Shown here: positions 15,040 through 22,223 of the stretch, one piece after another
Layout of the letters: the number at the start of each line of letters is the position of its first letter
Position numbering within the stretch: position 1 is the first letter of the stretch
Assembly (NCBI GenBank): GCA_020852055.1
Contig: JADZBP010000110.1
Span: forward strand, 1 to 35,016
Length of the DNA: 35,016 nucleotides
Origin: Candidatus Latescibacterota bacterium
Lineage (GTDB): Bacteria > Latescibacterota > UBA2968 > UBA8231
Direction: 5' to 3'
Notes under the pieces: generated by a model
What the model was told of the DNA's origin: nothing
What the model saw: only the letters and a program-made list of their open reading frames with translations
The model's database searches: none
Program-made: the position numbers and the translations under genes

Positions 15040-16614
15040 CTATCGGGGAGGAGCCAACTGGACCAGGACGAAATCACGGTCGGGGCCCTGATAGCCGGCC
15101 AGCATCCGCCGGTACTCGGCGGGATCGTGCCAGGCGCGGGGATAGGCTGCCGGCACGCTGACTCCCCGCCGCAGCAACTCGTCCCAAAAAACCCGGTCCT
15201 GCATGGCGAAACCGGCGGCCACCACCAGGAAAGCGGCGCCGCGCGCGGCCAGGCTGTCTAGGGTGGCGGCAGTGAACTCGCTCGGGGTGATCTGCCAGCC
15301 CTTGCGCCGGCAATAGTACAACATGGTGGGGCTCTGGGCACGGCACGGCGCCGCAGCGTTTTCGTCGATGTCGCCCACCAGCAGTAGGACCGTGGCCGGC
15401 AACTTCTGGTCGATGATCTGCCCGACGGCATGGCAGGCCCGGTAATAATTATACACGTTGTTGGGCGGCCGGTAGAGTTCGGGCGCGGCCCAGGCGCCGT
15501 AGCCGGCCAGCAGCACCACCACCCCGCCGGCCATGGCCTGGCGGCGCCGGTCTGAGCCTCCATCGAGCAAGGGCGCCAGCCCCCGCGCTGCCAGCACCGC
15601 CCCCAGCGGCACAAAAGGCACCTGGTAATAGACGAGGCGATAGTTGCCCTCGGGGATCAGCACCAGGTAGAGCAGCAGCGCCCCGGCCCAGGCGTACAGG
15701 ACCGCCTCCTGCCTGGTCTGCCAGCGCGGACGCAACCCCACCAGGACGAGCACCACCCCGACGGGGGTGAAAATCTGGTGGCCGAAACGCCGCAGCAGTT
15801 CCAGATAAAAATCGCTGGTGGCCAGCAGACCCTGGGCCCACTTGTCATATCCCTGGCTGCCCCATATCCCGAAGGTCAGCCCGGTCTGCAGAAAGAGCTG
15901 GTGGGCATGCCAGTACCAGAGCGCCGGCGGCGTCAGCACCAGCACCAGATACCCCCACAATTCGGGCCGGCGCAGGAACCCCCATCCCCACCGCGCCCAG
16001 GCCAGGGCCACCAGCGGAAAACCCAGGTAGAGGGTGGGGATCTTGACCATGAAACACAGGCCCCCCGCCAGCGCCGCCAGGGCAAAGTCCCGGCCGGCTC
16101 CGGTCCGGGTCCAGCGCGAAAAAGCCAGCAGGGTCCCGACGCTGAGCAGCAGCATCAGCGATTCGGGCATGAAGGCCCGGCCGTAGAAGACGTTCAAGGG
16201 GAAAATCAGGAAAAGGAGGGCCGCCAGCCGCCTGGCCCAGCGGCCGCCGCCCCACTCGCCGACCAGCAAGTAGAGCAGCCCGGCGGCGGCGGTGGAACAC
16301 AACCCGGAGAAGAGCCGGCCCGCCCACTCGTGCACCCCTCCCAGGAGGCCATAGAGGCAGGCGACCAGGAAGGAGTAGAGGGGGAAGTTCATCTCCACGA
16401 ACCCGGGCGTGGTCCCCCGCCAGTCCACCCGCGGGTGGAACAGATCGTAGCCTTCCTGGTAGAAGTTGCGGGCAATGGCCCCGCTGTCGGCCTGGCGCCA
16501 GGCCTGCCCGTCGATCAGGGGGGCCTGCAGTTCGATCAGGCGCAGGGCCAGGCCCAGGAGCAGAATGCCCCAGAGCCAGGGGTCGGTCTTCCAGGTCTTC
16601 AGGAGCGCCCGCAC
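15040..16614 (-). CDS. GT-C-type membrane glycosyltransferase (PMT/ArnT/GT39-like)
   Basis: 524 residues with a GTG start at 16614. A first membrane helix (about 13-30, WLWGILLLGLALRLIEL) is followed by a periplasmic loop with GQAWRQADSGAIARNFY; the aspartate in WRQAD corresponds to the catalytic acid of the first loop in the PMT/ArnT/RgtA-like superfamily. About ten further hydrophobic helices fill residues 80-390, and a soluble domain of about 130 residues ends the protein. Such enzymes move a sugar from a polyprenyl-phosphate donor to a lipid, glycan or protein on the periplasmic face. It follows the acyltransferase gene by 12 bases; both may act on envelope lipids. The start region has no good Shine-Dalgarno sequence. 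The exact donor and acceptor are unknown. Confidence 0.8.
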   Translation of the reverse strand: MRALLKTWKTDPWLWGILLLGLALRLIELQAPLIDGQAWRQADSGAIARNFYQEGYDLFHPRVDWRGTTPGFVEMNFPLYSFLVACLYGLLGGVHEWAGRLFSGLCSTAAAGLLYLLVGEWGGGRWARRLAALLFLIFPLNVFYGRAFMPESLMLLLSVGTLLAFSRWTRTGAGRDFALAALAGGLCFMVKIPTLYLGFPLVALAWARWGWGFLRRPELWGYLVLVLTPPALWYWHAHQLFLQTGLTFGIWGSQGYDKWAQGLLATSDFYLELLRRFGHQIFTPVGVVLVLVGLRPRWQTRQEAVLYAWAGALLLYLVLIPEGNYRLVYYQVPFVPLGAVLAARGLAPLLDGGSDRRRQAMAGGVVVLLAGYGAWAAPELYRPPNNVYNYYRACHAVGQIIDQKLPATVLLLVGDIDENAAAPCRAQSPTMLYYCRRKGWQITPSEFTAATLDSLAARGAAFLVVAAGFAMQDRVFWDELLRRGVSVPAAYPRAWHDPAEYRRMLAGYQGPDRDFVLVQLAPPR

Positions 16615-16626
16615 GACAGGAGGGGG

Positions 16627-17337
16627 TCAGGCCCGGCCGCTCAACTGGCGCAGGCGCTGGTCGAGGGCGGCCATCAGCGCCTGGCGGTCGGCGAACTGGT
16701 CGGTGTACATGGGTGGATCGATGCGGACGAAGACGCGGGCGCGAGGGCGGGCAAAACTCTCGTACTCGAGGCCAATGGCGATGAGGGGCACCCGCAGACC
16801 GCGTTCGCGCTCGACCTGGAGCAGGTGATCGATGATCTCCTTTTGCAGGGGGCCCATGCCGTGCTGGAAGCGCATACCTTCGGGGTGAGAGAGCACCAAC
16901 TCGCCCTGCTCATAGAGCCAGGCCAGGTAGTCGAAGGTGTCCTGGTTGAGCTCGCGGGCCCGGCGGATCTCCTCGCGGCGGGCCTGATGATCCTTGAGCC
17001 GGCGCACGTCCTTGGGGCGGACAACCTTGGCTCCGCCCAGGCCTTCGAGCACCCCCCACAGCCCCACCTTCATCACGTAGGTGGCGAAACGCCGGGTATA
17101 GCGGTGCAGCACCACCCCTTCGACGAGGATGTCGCGGTAGGCGCAGTGTTTGGGCAGGATCAGCGCCGCCCCCTGGCGGGGCAGGTGCTCGGCGCCGCTC
17201 ACCTCCAGGCGGTGGTACCCCAGCGCCCCGGCGGCCAGGGCGCGGGCGATGCGGGCGGCCCAGTCGCGGCGGCGCAGGGTGAACAGCGCCGGTTGGCGCG
17301 GGAGCAGGGCTGGGGGATCGAGGGATTCTTCAGGCAT
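16627..17337 (-). CDS. plsC: 1-acyl-glycerol-phosphate acyltransferase family protein (PlsC-like)
   Basis: 236 residues, ATG at 17337. Members transfer an acyl chain to lysophosphatidic acid or a related acceptor at the inner membrane. The HX4D catalytic motif is present (HCAYRD, His64 and Asp69) within LILPKHCAYRDILVEGV, as is the acceptor-binding EGxR motif (HPEGMR, residues 153-156). Two features are unusual: a long charged helical insert between them (about 105-140, RPKDVRRLKDHQARREEIRR), and the lack of a clear N-terminal membrane helix. The start codon lies three bases behind the T run of a hairpin terminator, so it has no Shine-Dalgarno sequence and must be read by readthrough or from a transcript beginning very near it. 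The symbol is by family; an ornithine-lipid or lipid A type acceptor is equally possible. Confidence 0.8.
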   Translation of the reverse strand: MPEESLDPPALLPRQPALFTLRRRDWAARIARALAAGALGYHRLEVSGAEHLPRQGAALILPKHCAYRDILVEGVVLHRYTRRFATYVMKVGLWGVLEGLGGAKVVRPKDVRRLKDHQARREEIRRARELNQDTFDYLAWLYEQGELVLSHPEGMRFQHGMGPLQKEIIDHLLQVERERGLRVPLIAIGLEYESFARPRARVFVRIDPPMYTDQFADRQALMAALDQRLRQLSGRA

Positions 17338-17339
17338 AG

Positions 17340-17359
17340 AAAAGGGGGCCGAAGCCCCC
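17340..17359 (-). terminator. UUCG-loop rho-independent terminator
   Basis: The minus strand reads GGGGGC-TTCG-GCCCCC-TTTT, a six-base GC stem closed by the very stable cUUCGg tetraloop and followed by a T run. It lies 27 bases beyond the stop of the 17387-17881 gene and just before the plsC ATG at 17337. Confidence 0.8.
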
Positions 17360-17386
17360 GGGGTATCGCCGTGCTGGTGATGAAGG

Positions 17387-17881
17387 TTATTTAAAAATCT
17401 CTTTGACCTTGCCCCAGGTGCTCTCGTCGACCTCGGTGGCTACCTGGCCTTCGAGCAGCAGGGCGGCCTGCGCCAGCACCTGGCTCAGCTCGGCAGCCGG
17501 CCCGGCAGCGGCCACCCGGCCCTGGCTGTCGAGCAGGAGAACGAAGCCGGCGGGGCTGTCCAACTGGGGCGAAAGCTCGGCCGGCAGGCCGGGGTGCGGC
17601 GCGGCGGCATCGACCAACTGGAAGGAGATGCCCTCCTGCAGCCGCAACTGTGCCAGCGCCGCCGGGTCGGAGGGGCGCTGCACCAGGCCGAGCACCTGCA
17701 GGGGCCGGCCGTGCTCTTCGTTCCACTGGTCCAGGTCTGCCGCCCCCAGGCGCAAGGTGGCGTCGGCGGCGGAGAACACATAGAAAAGCCGGGCTGGCGA
17801 CGGGCGGCTGCCCGCCGACTGGGCCCCAAGAGCACCCACCAGGGCAAGGACGCTGAACACCACCAAAGAGAGCTTTTTCAT
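17387..17881 (-). CDS. Secreted thioredoxin-fold-like protein without cysteines
   Basis: 164 residues from the ATG at 17881 (GAGG ten bases upstream; an in-frame GTG at 17887 is an alternative). Signal peptide about 1-21 (MKKLSLVVFSVLALVGALGA). The mature part follows a TlpA/AhpC-like order: a first strand LFYVFSAAD, a helix ADLDQWNEEHG, a strand PLQVLGLVQRPS, a helix ALAQLRLQEG, FQLVDAA, then SPAGFVLLLDSQGRVAAAG, which matches the usual proline plus strand plus D-x-x-G-R-V turn of thioredoxin-like proteins. No cysteine occurs anywhere, so it cannot be a redox enzyme; a binding or structural role is more likely. The thioredoxin assignment is pattern-based and uncertain. It follows the CsgG-like lipoprotein by 26 bases and ends before a strong terminator. 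Confidence 0.7.
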   Translation of the reverse strand: MKKLSLVVFSVLALVGALGAQSAGSRPSPARLFYVFSAADATLRLGAADLDQWNEEHGRPLQVLGLVQRPSDPAALAQLRLQEGISFQLVDAAAPHPGLPAELSPQLDSPAGFVLLLDSQGRVAAAGPAAELSQVLAQAALLLEGQVATEVDESTWGKVKEIFK

Positions 17882-17907
17882 GGGCACCCAACCTCGCTGA
17901 TACCGCG

Positions 17908-18993
17908 CTATTCAGCGCGAATGGTAAACTCTTTTTCGATCTGACCCTGGGCTTCGAGCACCCGCCCGATGGACAGGTGTTCGTTGAGCACCTGCTCGAT
18001 CTGCACCACCCCCACCCGCCGCGGCAGCGAAAAACCCAGCACCGCGTTGGTCTGCGGGTCGCGCAGTTCGTGGCCGTGGTCCCAGACCCCGAACTTGTCG
18101 CCGTTCTGCAGGCTATCCGCCAATCCGATATTAATATACACCTGCAACCCGTCGATATCTATTATTTTTGGCGCCGAAACCGAAGAAGGCAATGCCGGCG
18201 GTTGAACCAGATTGGCCAAGTCGGCACTCAACTTGCCCAGGCACTGGGTCACAGCCCCGCCCACCAGGGTCTGCTGGAAGGCCTCGGTGCCCCAGGGGGT
18301 CTCGCCCAGGAAGAAGTACTCGCGGTCCAGCGGCACGTTGGCCGCCGGGTTGGTGACCCCGTAGCGCTTGCTGTCGTTGACCGCCTCCTGCCGGGGTTCG
18401 CCGGCCGGCCGGCCGTCGACCACCTTGAGCACCCTGAGCTTGATGGTCGTCACGCCCTGGTAGCTGCGGTACCCGCCGATGGGCACGGTGGCGCGGAAGC
18501 GCTTCATACTCAAATCCTCGATCTCCCCCATCACCACCAGATCCACCCCGGCCTGGCGCCCCAGTTCGAGCGCCCGGTCCCAGTCGATCAGCCCCTTGCG
18601 TTCCTTGCCTTTCAGGCCGGCGAGGAAAACCGAGTCGGGGGCCATGGGGCGGATGAAGGCATTGCGGGCCAGGGAATCGGCCAGGCTGCGGGGCAGTTCG
18701 GCGCAGATGTCCCAGGGACCACGGTACTTGGACAGGTCCTTGAAGGGCAGGAGCAGCACCTTCTGGGCGAGGGCGCTGGTGCTGTCGGCAAGCGCCGTGT
18801 CGGCCTTGGCTGCCGCCGGAGACCCCGGAGCACCCGTCCGGGCAAGGGCGACCGCCTGGCTGTCGGCGGGCACCGGAGCCTTCTTCTCGCCCTGCGAGTC
18901 GGCGTATCCCATCACCGGCAGCATCTTGGTGCTATCGGGCATGCCGGCGCACCCGGCAACCAGCAGCAGCAGCGCGGCGTACCGGGGCATCAT
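17908..18993 (-). CDS. CsgG/TolB-N-like outer-membrane-associated lipoprotein
   Basis: 361 residues. MMPRYAALLLLVAGC gives a lipoprotein signal with lipobox LVAGC. The start at 18993 overlaps the LarA stop (ATGA), and GGAGG lies just upstream. A low-complexity alanine/serine/aspartate linker (about 20-65) precedes KVLLLPFKDLSKYRGPWD, then LPRSLADSLARN, a strand/helix segment with GVDLVVMGEIEDLSMKRFR and VTTIKLRVLKVVDG. This order (LPF.D.S then a helix with L...L, then DLVVMGEI) resembles the CsgG/FlgT/TolB N-terminal fold. A C-terminal region (about 265-345) has IIDIDGLQVYINIGLADSLQ, DKFGVWD and RRVGVVQIEQVLNEHLSIG, like the FlgT C-terminal domain. It may be a periplasmic-facing lipoprotein of an export or surface structure. 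The same frame stays open far upstream over LarA, but that part is not coding in this frame. Confidence 0.7.
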   Translation of the reverse strand: MMPRYAALLLLVAGCAGMPDSTKMLPVMGYADSQGEKKAPVPADSQAVALARTGAPGSPAAAKADTALADSTSALAQKVLLLPFKDLSKYRGPWDICAELPRSLADSLARNAFIRPMAPDSVFLAGLKGKERKGLIDWDRALELGRQAGVDLVVMGEIEDLSMKRFRATVPIGGYRSYQGVTTIKLRVLKVVDGRPAGEPRQEAVNDSKRYGVTNPAANVPLDREYFFLGETPWGTEAFQQTLVGGAVTQCLGKLSADLANLVQPPALPSSVSAPKIIDIDGLQVYINIGLADSLQNGDKFGVWDHGHELRDPQTNAVLGFSLPRRVGVVQIEQVLNEHLSIGRVLEAQGQIEKEFTIRAE

Positions 18994-20267
18994 CGGCCCC
19001 CTCCACTCACCCGCGTCAGCACATAGGGCCCCTTGGGCACCACGGCGATAGGCGCCTCGGCCCCGTGCCGGTCCAGGGCCTGCCTCAACCCCTCCTCCAC
19101 CGAAGGCACCAGGTCCATGAGCAGCCGGCCGCGGTGGGCCGGGTTCATGCCCTCCGAATAGAGCATCACCCGGGCCTTGCGCAGCACCTTGCACAACTCC
19201 TGCAACTGCCACTGGTCGATGGCGAAGAAATCGGGGTCCTCGAGTTTCTTGAGAAAAGCCTCGGGGCTGGGGGCATTGAGCAACTCTTCGGTGAACTCGG
19301 GGCTGCCGATCCCCTCCTGGCAGCGGGCGGCGATCAGGATGGTGCCCCCTTCCTCGACGATGGGCAGCACTGCGGTCAGGCCCTTGACCGCCTGGTACAG
19401 GGTCAGGTCGAGCGGGTGGCCGGCGCTGGTGGTCACGACGATGGGCACCGGTCTGGCAATCTGGGCCTGAGCCTGACGCTCGACAAAGGCCACCCCTTCG
19501 GCGTGGGCCTTTTCGAGGTCGCCGCAGAAGAGGCCGGTCACCTGGCGCTGGGCGTTCATCGACACGTTGAAGGTGAAATCCACCCCCGCCTTCTGGGCCA
19601 CTTCGAGGGCCTGGCGGTGGAAGGGATTGCCCTCGATGATGCCCTCGGCCGAACGCGGGTCCCCCATCAGGCGCGGGCCGTGCAACACCCGCATCGTATC
19701 CACCCCCATCAGACCGGGGCAGATGGCCTTGCGGCCACCCGAATACCCGGCCATCAGGTGGGGTTCGATGAGCGCGGTGGAGATCTTCAGGTCGGCCTCG
19801 ATATAGACCTTGTCGATCCAGATGGGCGCCCCGCACGAAGTCTCCCCGATATGGGCGAGGGTCTCGCGGTCGCGGGCCCGGTGGTTGAGGATGCGGTACT
19901 GGGCGGCGATTTCGGCCCCTACCAGCGCCACCAGCTCCTCCCCTTCGTTGGGGCGGTGCAGGCCGGTGGCGACCAGGATGGTGATGCGCTCGCGGGGGAT
20001 GCCGGCCTGCTCGAGGGTGCGCAGCATGGGCGGCAGGATCACCGCATTGGGCACCGGCCGGGTGATGTCGGAGATGACCACGCAGGCGTCGCGCCGTCCC
20101 TTGGCCAACTGGCTCAGCGCCGGGGTGCCGATGGGGTGGCGCAGGGCGTGGGCGATCTGGGCATCCACGTTTTCGAGTGCGGGGCTGCCGGCCATGTGCA
20201 GGACCTGGGCGCGGTCGGGCACCTCCACATCGAGGCCGTCGCGGCCGTAATCGAGGTGTATCCTCAT
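18990..20267 (-). CDS. larA: LarA-family (nickel-pincer) racemase/epimerase
   Basis: 425 residues, ATG at 20267 overlapping the galU stop (ATGA). LarA of Lactiplantibacillus plantarum racemises lactate using a nickel-pincer nucleotide. The residues known for catalysis are present with nearly the same spacing: DITRP (Asp67, Arg70), TGLHRP (His104), EPHLMAGYSGGRK (His170, Lys180). The rest covers the DUF2088-type N-terminal and the C-terminal domain (GHPLDLTLYQAVKGL, EEGGTILIAARCQEG). Family members differ in substrate (other 2-hydroxyacids and sugar acids), so lactate is not assured. The cofactor genes larB, larC and larE are not in the window. Its coupling to galU upstream and a lipoprotein gene downstream is unexpected for a lactate enzyme. 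An upstream extension of the open frame covers galU in another frame and is not coding. Confidence 0.85.
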   Translation of the reverse strand: MRIHLDYGRDGLDVEVPDRAQVLHMAGSPALENVDAQIAHALRHPIGTPALSQLAKGRRDACVVISDITRPVPNAVILPPMLRTLEQAGIPRERITILVATGLHRPNEGEELVALVGAEIAAQYRILNHRARDRETLAHIGETSCGAPIWIDKVYIEADLKISTALIEPHLMAGYSGGRKAICPGLMGVDTMRVLHGPRLMGDPRSAEGIIEGNPFHRQALEVAQKAGVDFTFNVSMNAQRQVTGLFCGDLEKAHAEGVAFVERQAQAQIARPVPIVVTTSAGHPLDLTLYQAVKGLTAVLPIVEEGGTILIAARCQEGIGSPEFTEELLNAPSPEAFLKKLEDPDFFAIDQWQLQELCKVLRKARVMLYSEGMNPAHRGRLLMDLVPSVEEGLRQALDRHGAEAPIAVVPKGPYVLTRVSGGGR

Positions 20268-21151
20268 AGACTCTCTCTGTCCAGTTTTTCCCGCAGATAG
20301 CGGGCAAAGGCCGGGCCGTGCTGCGGATCGCGCAGGGCGAAGTCGGCGAAGGCCCGGTAATAGGTCATGGGGGTGCCGATATCGTAGCGCTGTTCGTCCG
20401 GCTGCAGGCGCAGACAGCGCACCCTGGCCCCCCCGGCAATGAGCAGGCGGATGGCGTCGGTGAGCCACAACTCCCCGCCCAGGCCGGGCCGGGTGGCGGC
20501 GATGGCGGCAAAGATCTCGGGGGTGAACACGTAGCGGGCGGCCACGGCCAGATTGCTGGGGGCTTCCTCGGGCCGGGGCTTCTCGACGATGTCGGCGATG
20601 GCGAAATCGTCGGCCACGGCGCCGGCCGGCTGCACCACCCCGTACTTGCGCACCTCGTCGCGGGGCACTTCCCACACGGCGATGGTGGCCGCGGCCTGGT
20701 GCTGCTGGTGCTGCTCGATCATCCGGCCCACCACGCCGGGCTGGCGGCGCGAGTACACGATGGTGTCGCCAAAGCCGACGACAAAGGACTCCTCGCCCAC
20801 GAACTGGGCGGCCAGGCGCACGGCGTCGGCGTTGCCCAGGGGCTTGCGCTGGCGGGCGTAGAGGAAGTCGATACCGCGGCCGGCGTAATCCATCTCGTCG
20901 ATGGCCTCGGCTTTACCCGAAAGCCGCGCCTCCAGCTCGGGATCGTCGTCGAAATGATCCTCGATGGAGCGTTTCTTGCGGCCGGTGATGAAGAGGAACT
21001 TGTCGATGCCCTCCCCCACCATCTCCTCGACCACGTACTGCACCACCGGCTTGTACCCGACGGGTAGCATTTCCTTGGGCTGGCACTTGGTGGCCGGCAG
21101 CAGGCGGGTGCCCATGCCGGCGACAGGCAGAACGGCTTTATGGATAGTCAT
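20264..21151 (-). CDS. galU: UTP-glucose-1-phosphate uridylyltransferase (GalU family)
   Basis: 295 residues. The enzyme makes UDP-glucose from UTP and glucose-1-phosphate in the cytoplasm, a precursor for lipopolysaccharide, capsule and glycogen-like polymers. The N-terminal nucleotidyltransferase motif is intact (AVLPVAGMGTRLLPATK, then PKEMLPVGYKP with QYVVEE), and later KFLFITGRKKRSIEDHF, GDTIVYS, VRKYGVVQP and VEKPRPEEAPSNLAVAARY fit GalU. The usual GLGHAV segment reads PLGNADAV instead, a variant nearer to other sugar-nucleotide pyrophosphorylases, so a related substrate is possible. An in-frame ATG six bases upstream (21157) is an alternative start. No Shine-Dalgarno sequence is visible. 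It is the first gene of the minus-strand cluster 15040-21151. Confidence 0.85.
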   Translation of the reverse strand: MTIHKAVLPVAGMGTRLLPATKCQPKEMLPVGYKPVVQYVVEEMVGEGIDKFLFITGRKKRSIEDHFDDDPELEARLSGKAEAIDEMDYAGRGIDFLYARQRKPLGNADAVRLAAQFVGEESFVVGFGDTIVYSRRQPGVVGRMIEQHQQHQAAATIAVWEVPRDEVRKYGVVQPAGAVADDFAIADIVEKPRPEEAPSNLAVAARYVFTPEIFAAIAATRPGLGGELWLTDAIRLLIAGGARVRCLRLQPDEQRYDIGTPMTYYRAFADFALRDPQHGPAFARYLREKLDRESL

Positions 21152-21158
21152 GTGCATG

Positions 21159-21187
21159 AAATTACAGGTTTGCCCAGGGGATTACAA
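21159..21187 (-). promoter_or_regulatory. Possible promoter of galU, giving an almost leaderless transcript
   Basis: On the minus strand TTGTAA (21187-21182), a 17-base spacer and TAATTT (21164-21159). Both boxes are weak matches. If used, transcription would start within a few bases of the galU ATG, which also lacks a Shine-Dalgarno sequence. Confidence 0.25.
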
Positions 21188-21217
21188 GCTGCGGGGCGGC
21201 GTGGGGCGACCCATTCC

Positions 21218-21319
21218 GATTTTTCTCAAGGCGCGTCCTTCCCCCTCGCTCGCATAGCTCCGCTACCCCGCCACCCTGCCACGCGGACTTCCCTTCCCAA
21301 CCACTCCCCGAGAAAAATC
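21218..21319. repeat. 10-base perfect inverted repeat framing 82 bases of pyrimidine-rich spacer
   Basis: GATTTTTCTC at 21218-21227 and GAGAAAAATC at 21310-21319 are exact reverse complements. The 82 bases between are strongly strand-asymmetric, mostly C and T on the plus strand. The element lies between the divergent galU and HAD-phosphatase genes; the interval 21158-21380 holds no gene that I can see. Confidence 0.5.
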
Positions 21320-21342
21320 TCCAGGGTCATCCCCCCGCCGCC

Positions 21343-21371
21343 TTGACATCTCTCCGCTCGCCCGCTACCCT
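21343..21371 (+). promoter_or_regulatory. Putative promoter of the HAD/PfkB/DHS-like operon
   Basis: TTGACA (21343-21348) is a perfect -35 box; after 17 bases TACCCT (21366-21371) is a weak GC-rich -10. The start codon of the first gene is at 21381, only nine bases beyond the -10 box, so the transcript would be leaderless or nearly so. There is no Shine-Dalgarno sequence before that ATG. Confidence 0.4.
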
Positions 21372-21380
21372 TGCACTCCG

Positions 21381-22223
21381 ATGAAAACTCCTCCTCGCCT
21401 CCTGGGCCGCAGCATCGAGGTCCACCATCCCGAGATCCAGCGCGGCCGCATCCGCCACGCGGTCTTCGATTTCGACGGCACCCTCTCCCTGCTGCGGGCC
21501 GGCTGGCAGGAGGTGATGATCGAACACGCCGTCGAGGAACTCTCCCGCACGCCTGCGGCACCACCACCTGAAGGCTGGCGCCAGTTTTCGCGCGAGTACA
21601 TCACCCGCCTGACCGGCGAGCAGACCATCTATCAAATGTTGCACCTGGAGGCCGAGCTACGCCGCCTGGGTGGCTCGCCGCAACCGGCCGCCGACTACAA
21701 GTGGGAGTACCTGCGCCGATTGGGCGAGCGCATCCGCGACCGGCTCGAAGCCCTGCGCCAGCACCGCGAATCCCCTGCCGCGTACCTGGTGCCCGGCAGC
21801 ATCGAACTGCTGGAGGACCTCTCGCGCCGCGGCGTCACCTGCGACCTGGCCAGCGGCACGGACCACCCTTTTGTGGTCGAGGAGGCCGGGCTACTGGGGG
21901 TAGCACCCTACTTTGGCGGACGGATCTACGGGGCGCAGGAGGACTACAAGAGTTCCACCAAAAAACTGCTCATCGCCCGCATCATCGCCGAGAATAACCT
22001 GCACGGCGCTGAACTGGTGGCCTTTGGCGACGGGTCCGTGGAGATCGCCAACACCAAGGAAGTGGGGGGCCTGGCCGTGGGCGCCGCCACCTGCGAGGAG
22101 GGCGGGCAGGAATGGGACGAGTGGAAGAAGGGCCGGCTGCTGGAGGTGGGCGCCGACCTGCTGGTCCCGCATTGGGAGGAAGCCGAATTGTTGCTGGCCT
22201 ACCTGTTCGGAGAGGTGGATTGA
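21381..22223 (+). CDS. HAD-superfamily phosphatase
   Basis: 280 residues. HAD phosphatases hydrolyse phosphate esters via an aspartyl-phosphate. Motif I is clear (HAVFDFDGTLS, nucleophile Asp30 and acid/base Asp32), motif II appears as CDLASGTDHP, a candidate motif III lysine is in KSSTKK, and motif IV is VAFGDGSVEIANTKEVGG, where a glutamate replaces the more common second aspartate. The helical cap lies between motifs I and II (about 40-130), as in phosphoglycolate-phosphatase/beta-phosphoglucomutase-like members. The substrate is unknown; the sugar kinase gene that follows (its ATG overlaps this stop as TGATG) suggests a phosphorylated sugar. No Shine-Dalgarno sequence precedes this start. 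Confidence 0.8.
   Translation: MKTPPRLLGRSIEVHHPEIQRGRIRHAVFDFDGTLSLLRAGWQEVMIEHAVEELSRTPAAPPPEGWRQFSREYITRLTGEQTIYQMLHLEAELRRLGGSPQPAADYKWEYLRRLGERIRDRLEALRQHRESPAAYLVPGSIELLEDLSRRGVTCDLASGTDHPFVVEEAGLLGVAPYFGGRIYGAQEDYKSSTKKLLIARIIAENNLHGAELVAFGDGSVEIANTKEVGGLAVGAATCEEGGQEWDEWKKGRLLEVGADLLVPHWEEAELLLAYLFGEVD

Noticed and set aside
15778-17394. 538-codon plus-strand open frame across the glycosyltransferase and plsC genes
   Set aside because: Gln/Gly/Pro-rich translation without domains, while the minus strand shows intact HX4D, EGxR and GT-C motifs.
18994-20307. Upstream extension of the CsgG-like lipoprotein frame to about 799 codons
   Set aside because: The extra part is Arg/Pro-rich and lies in another frame over LarA; the lipoprotein signal peptide starts at 18993.
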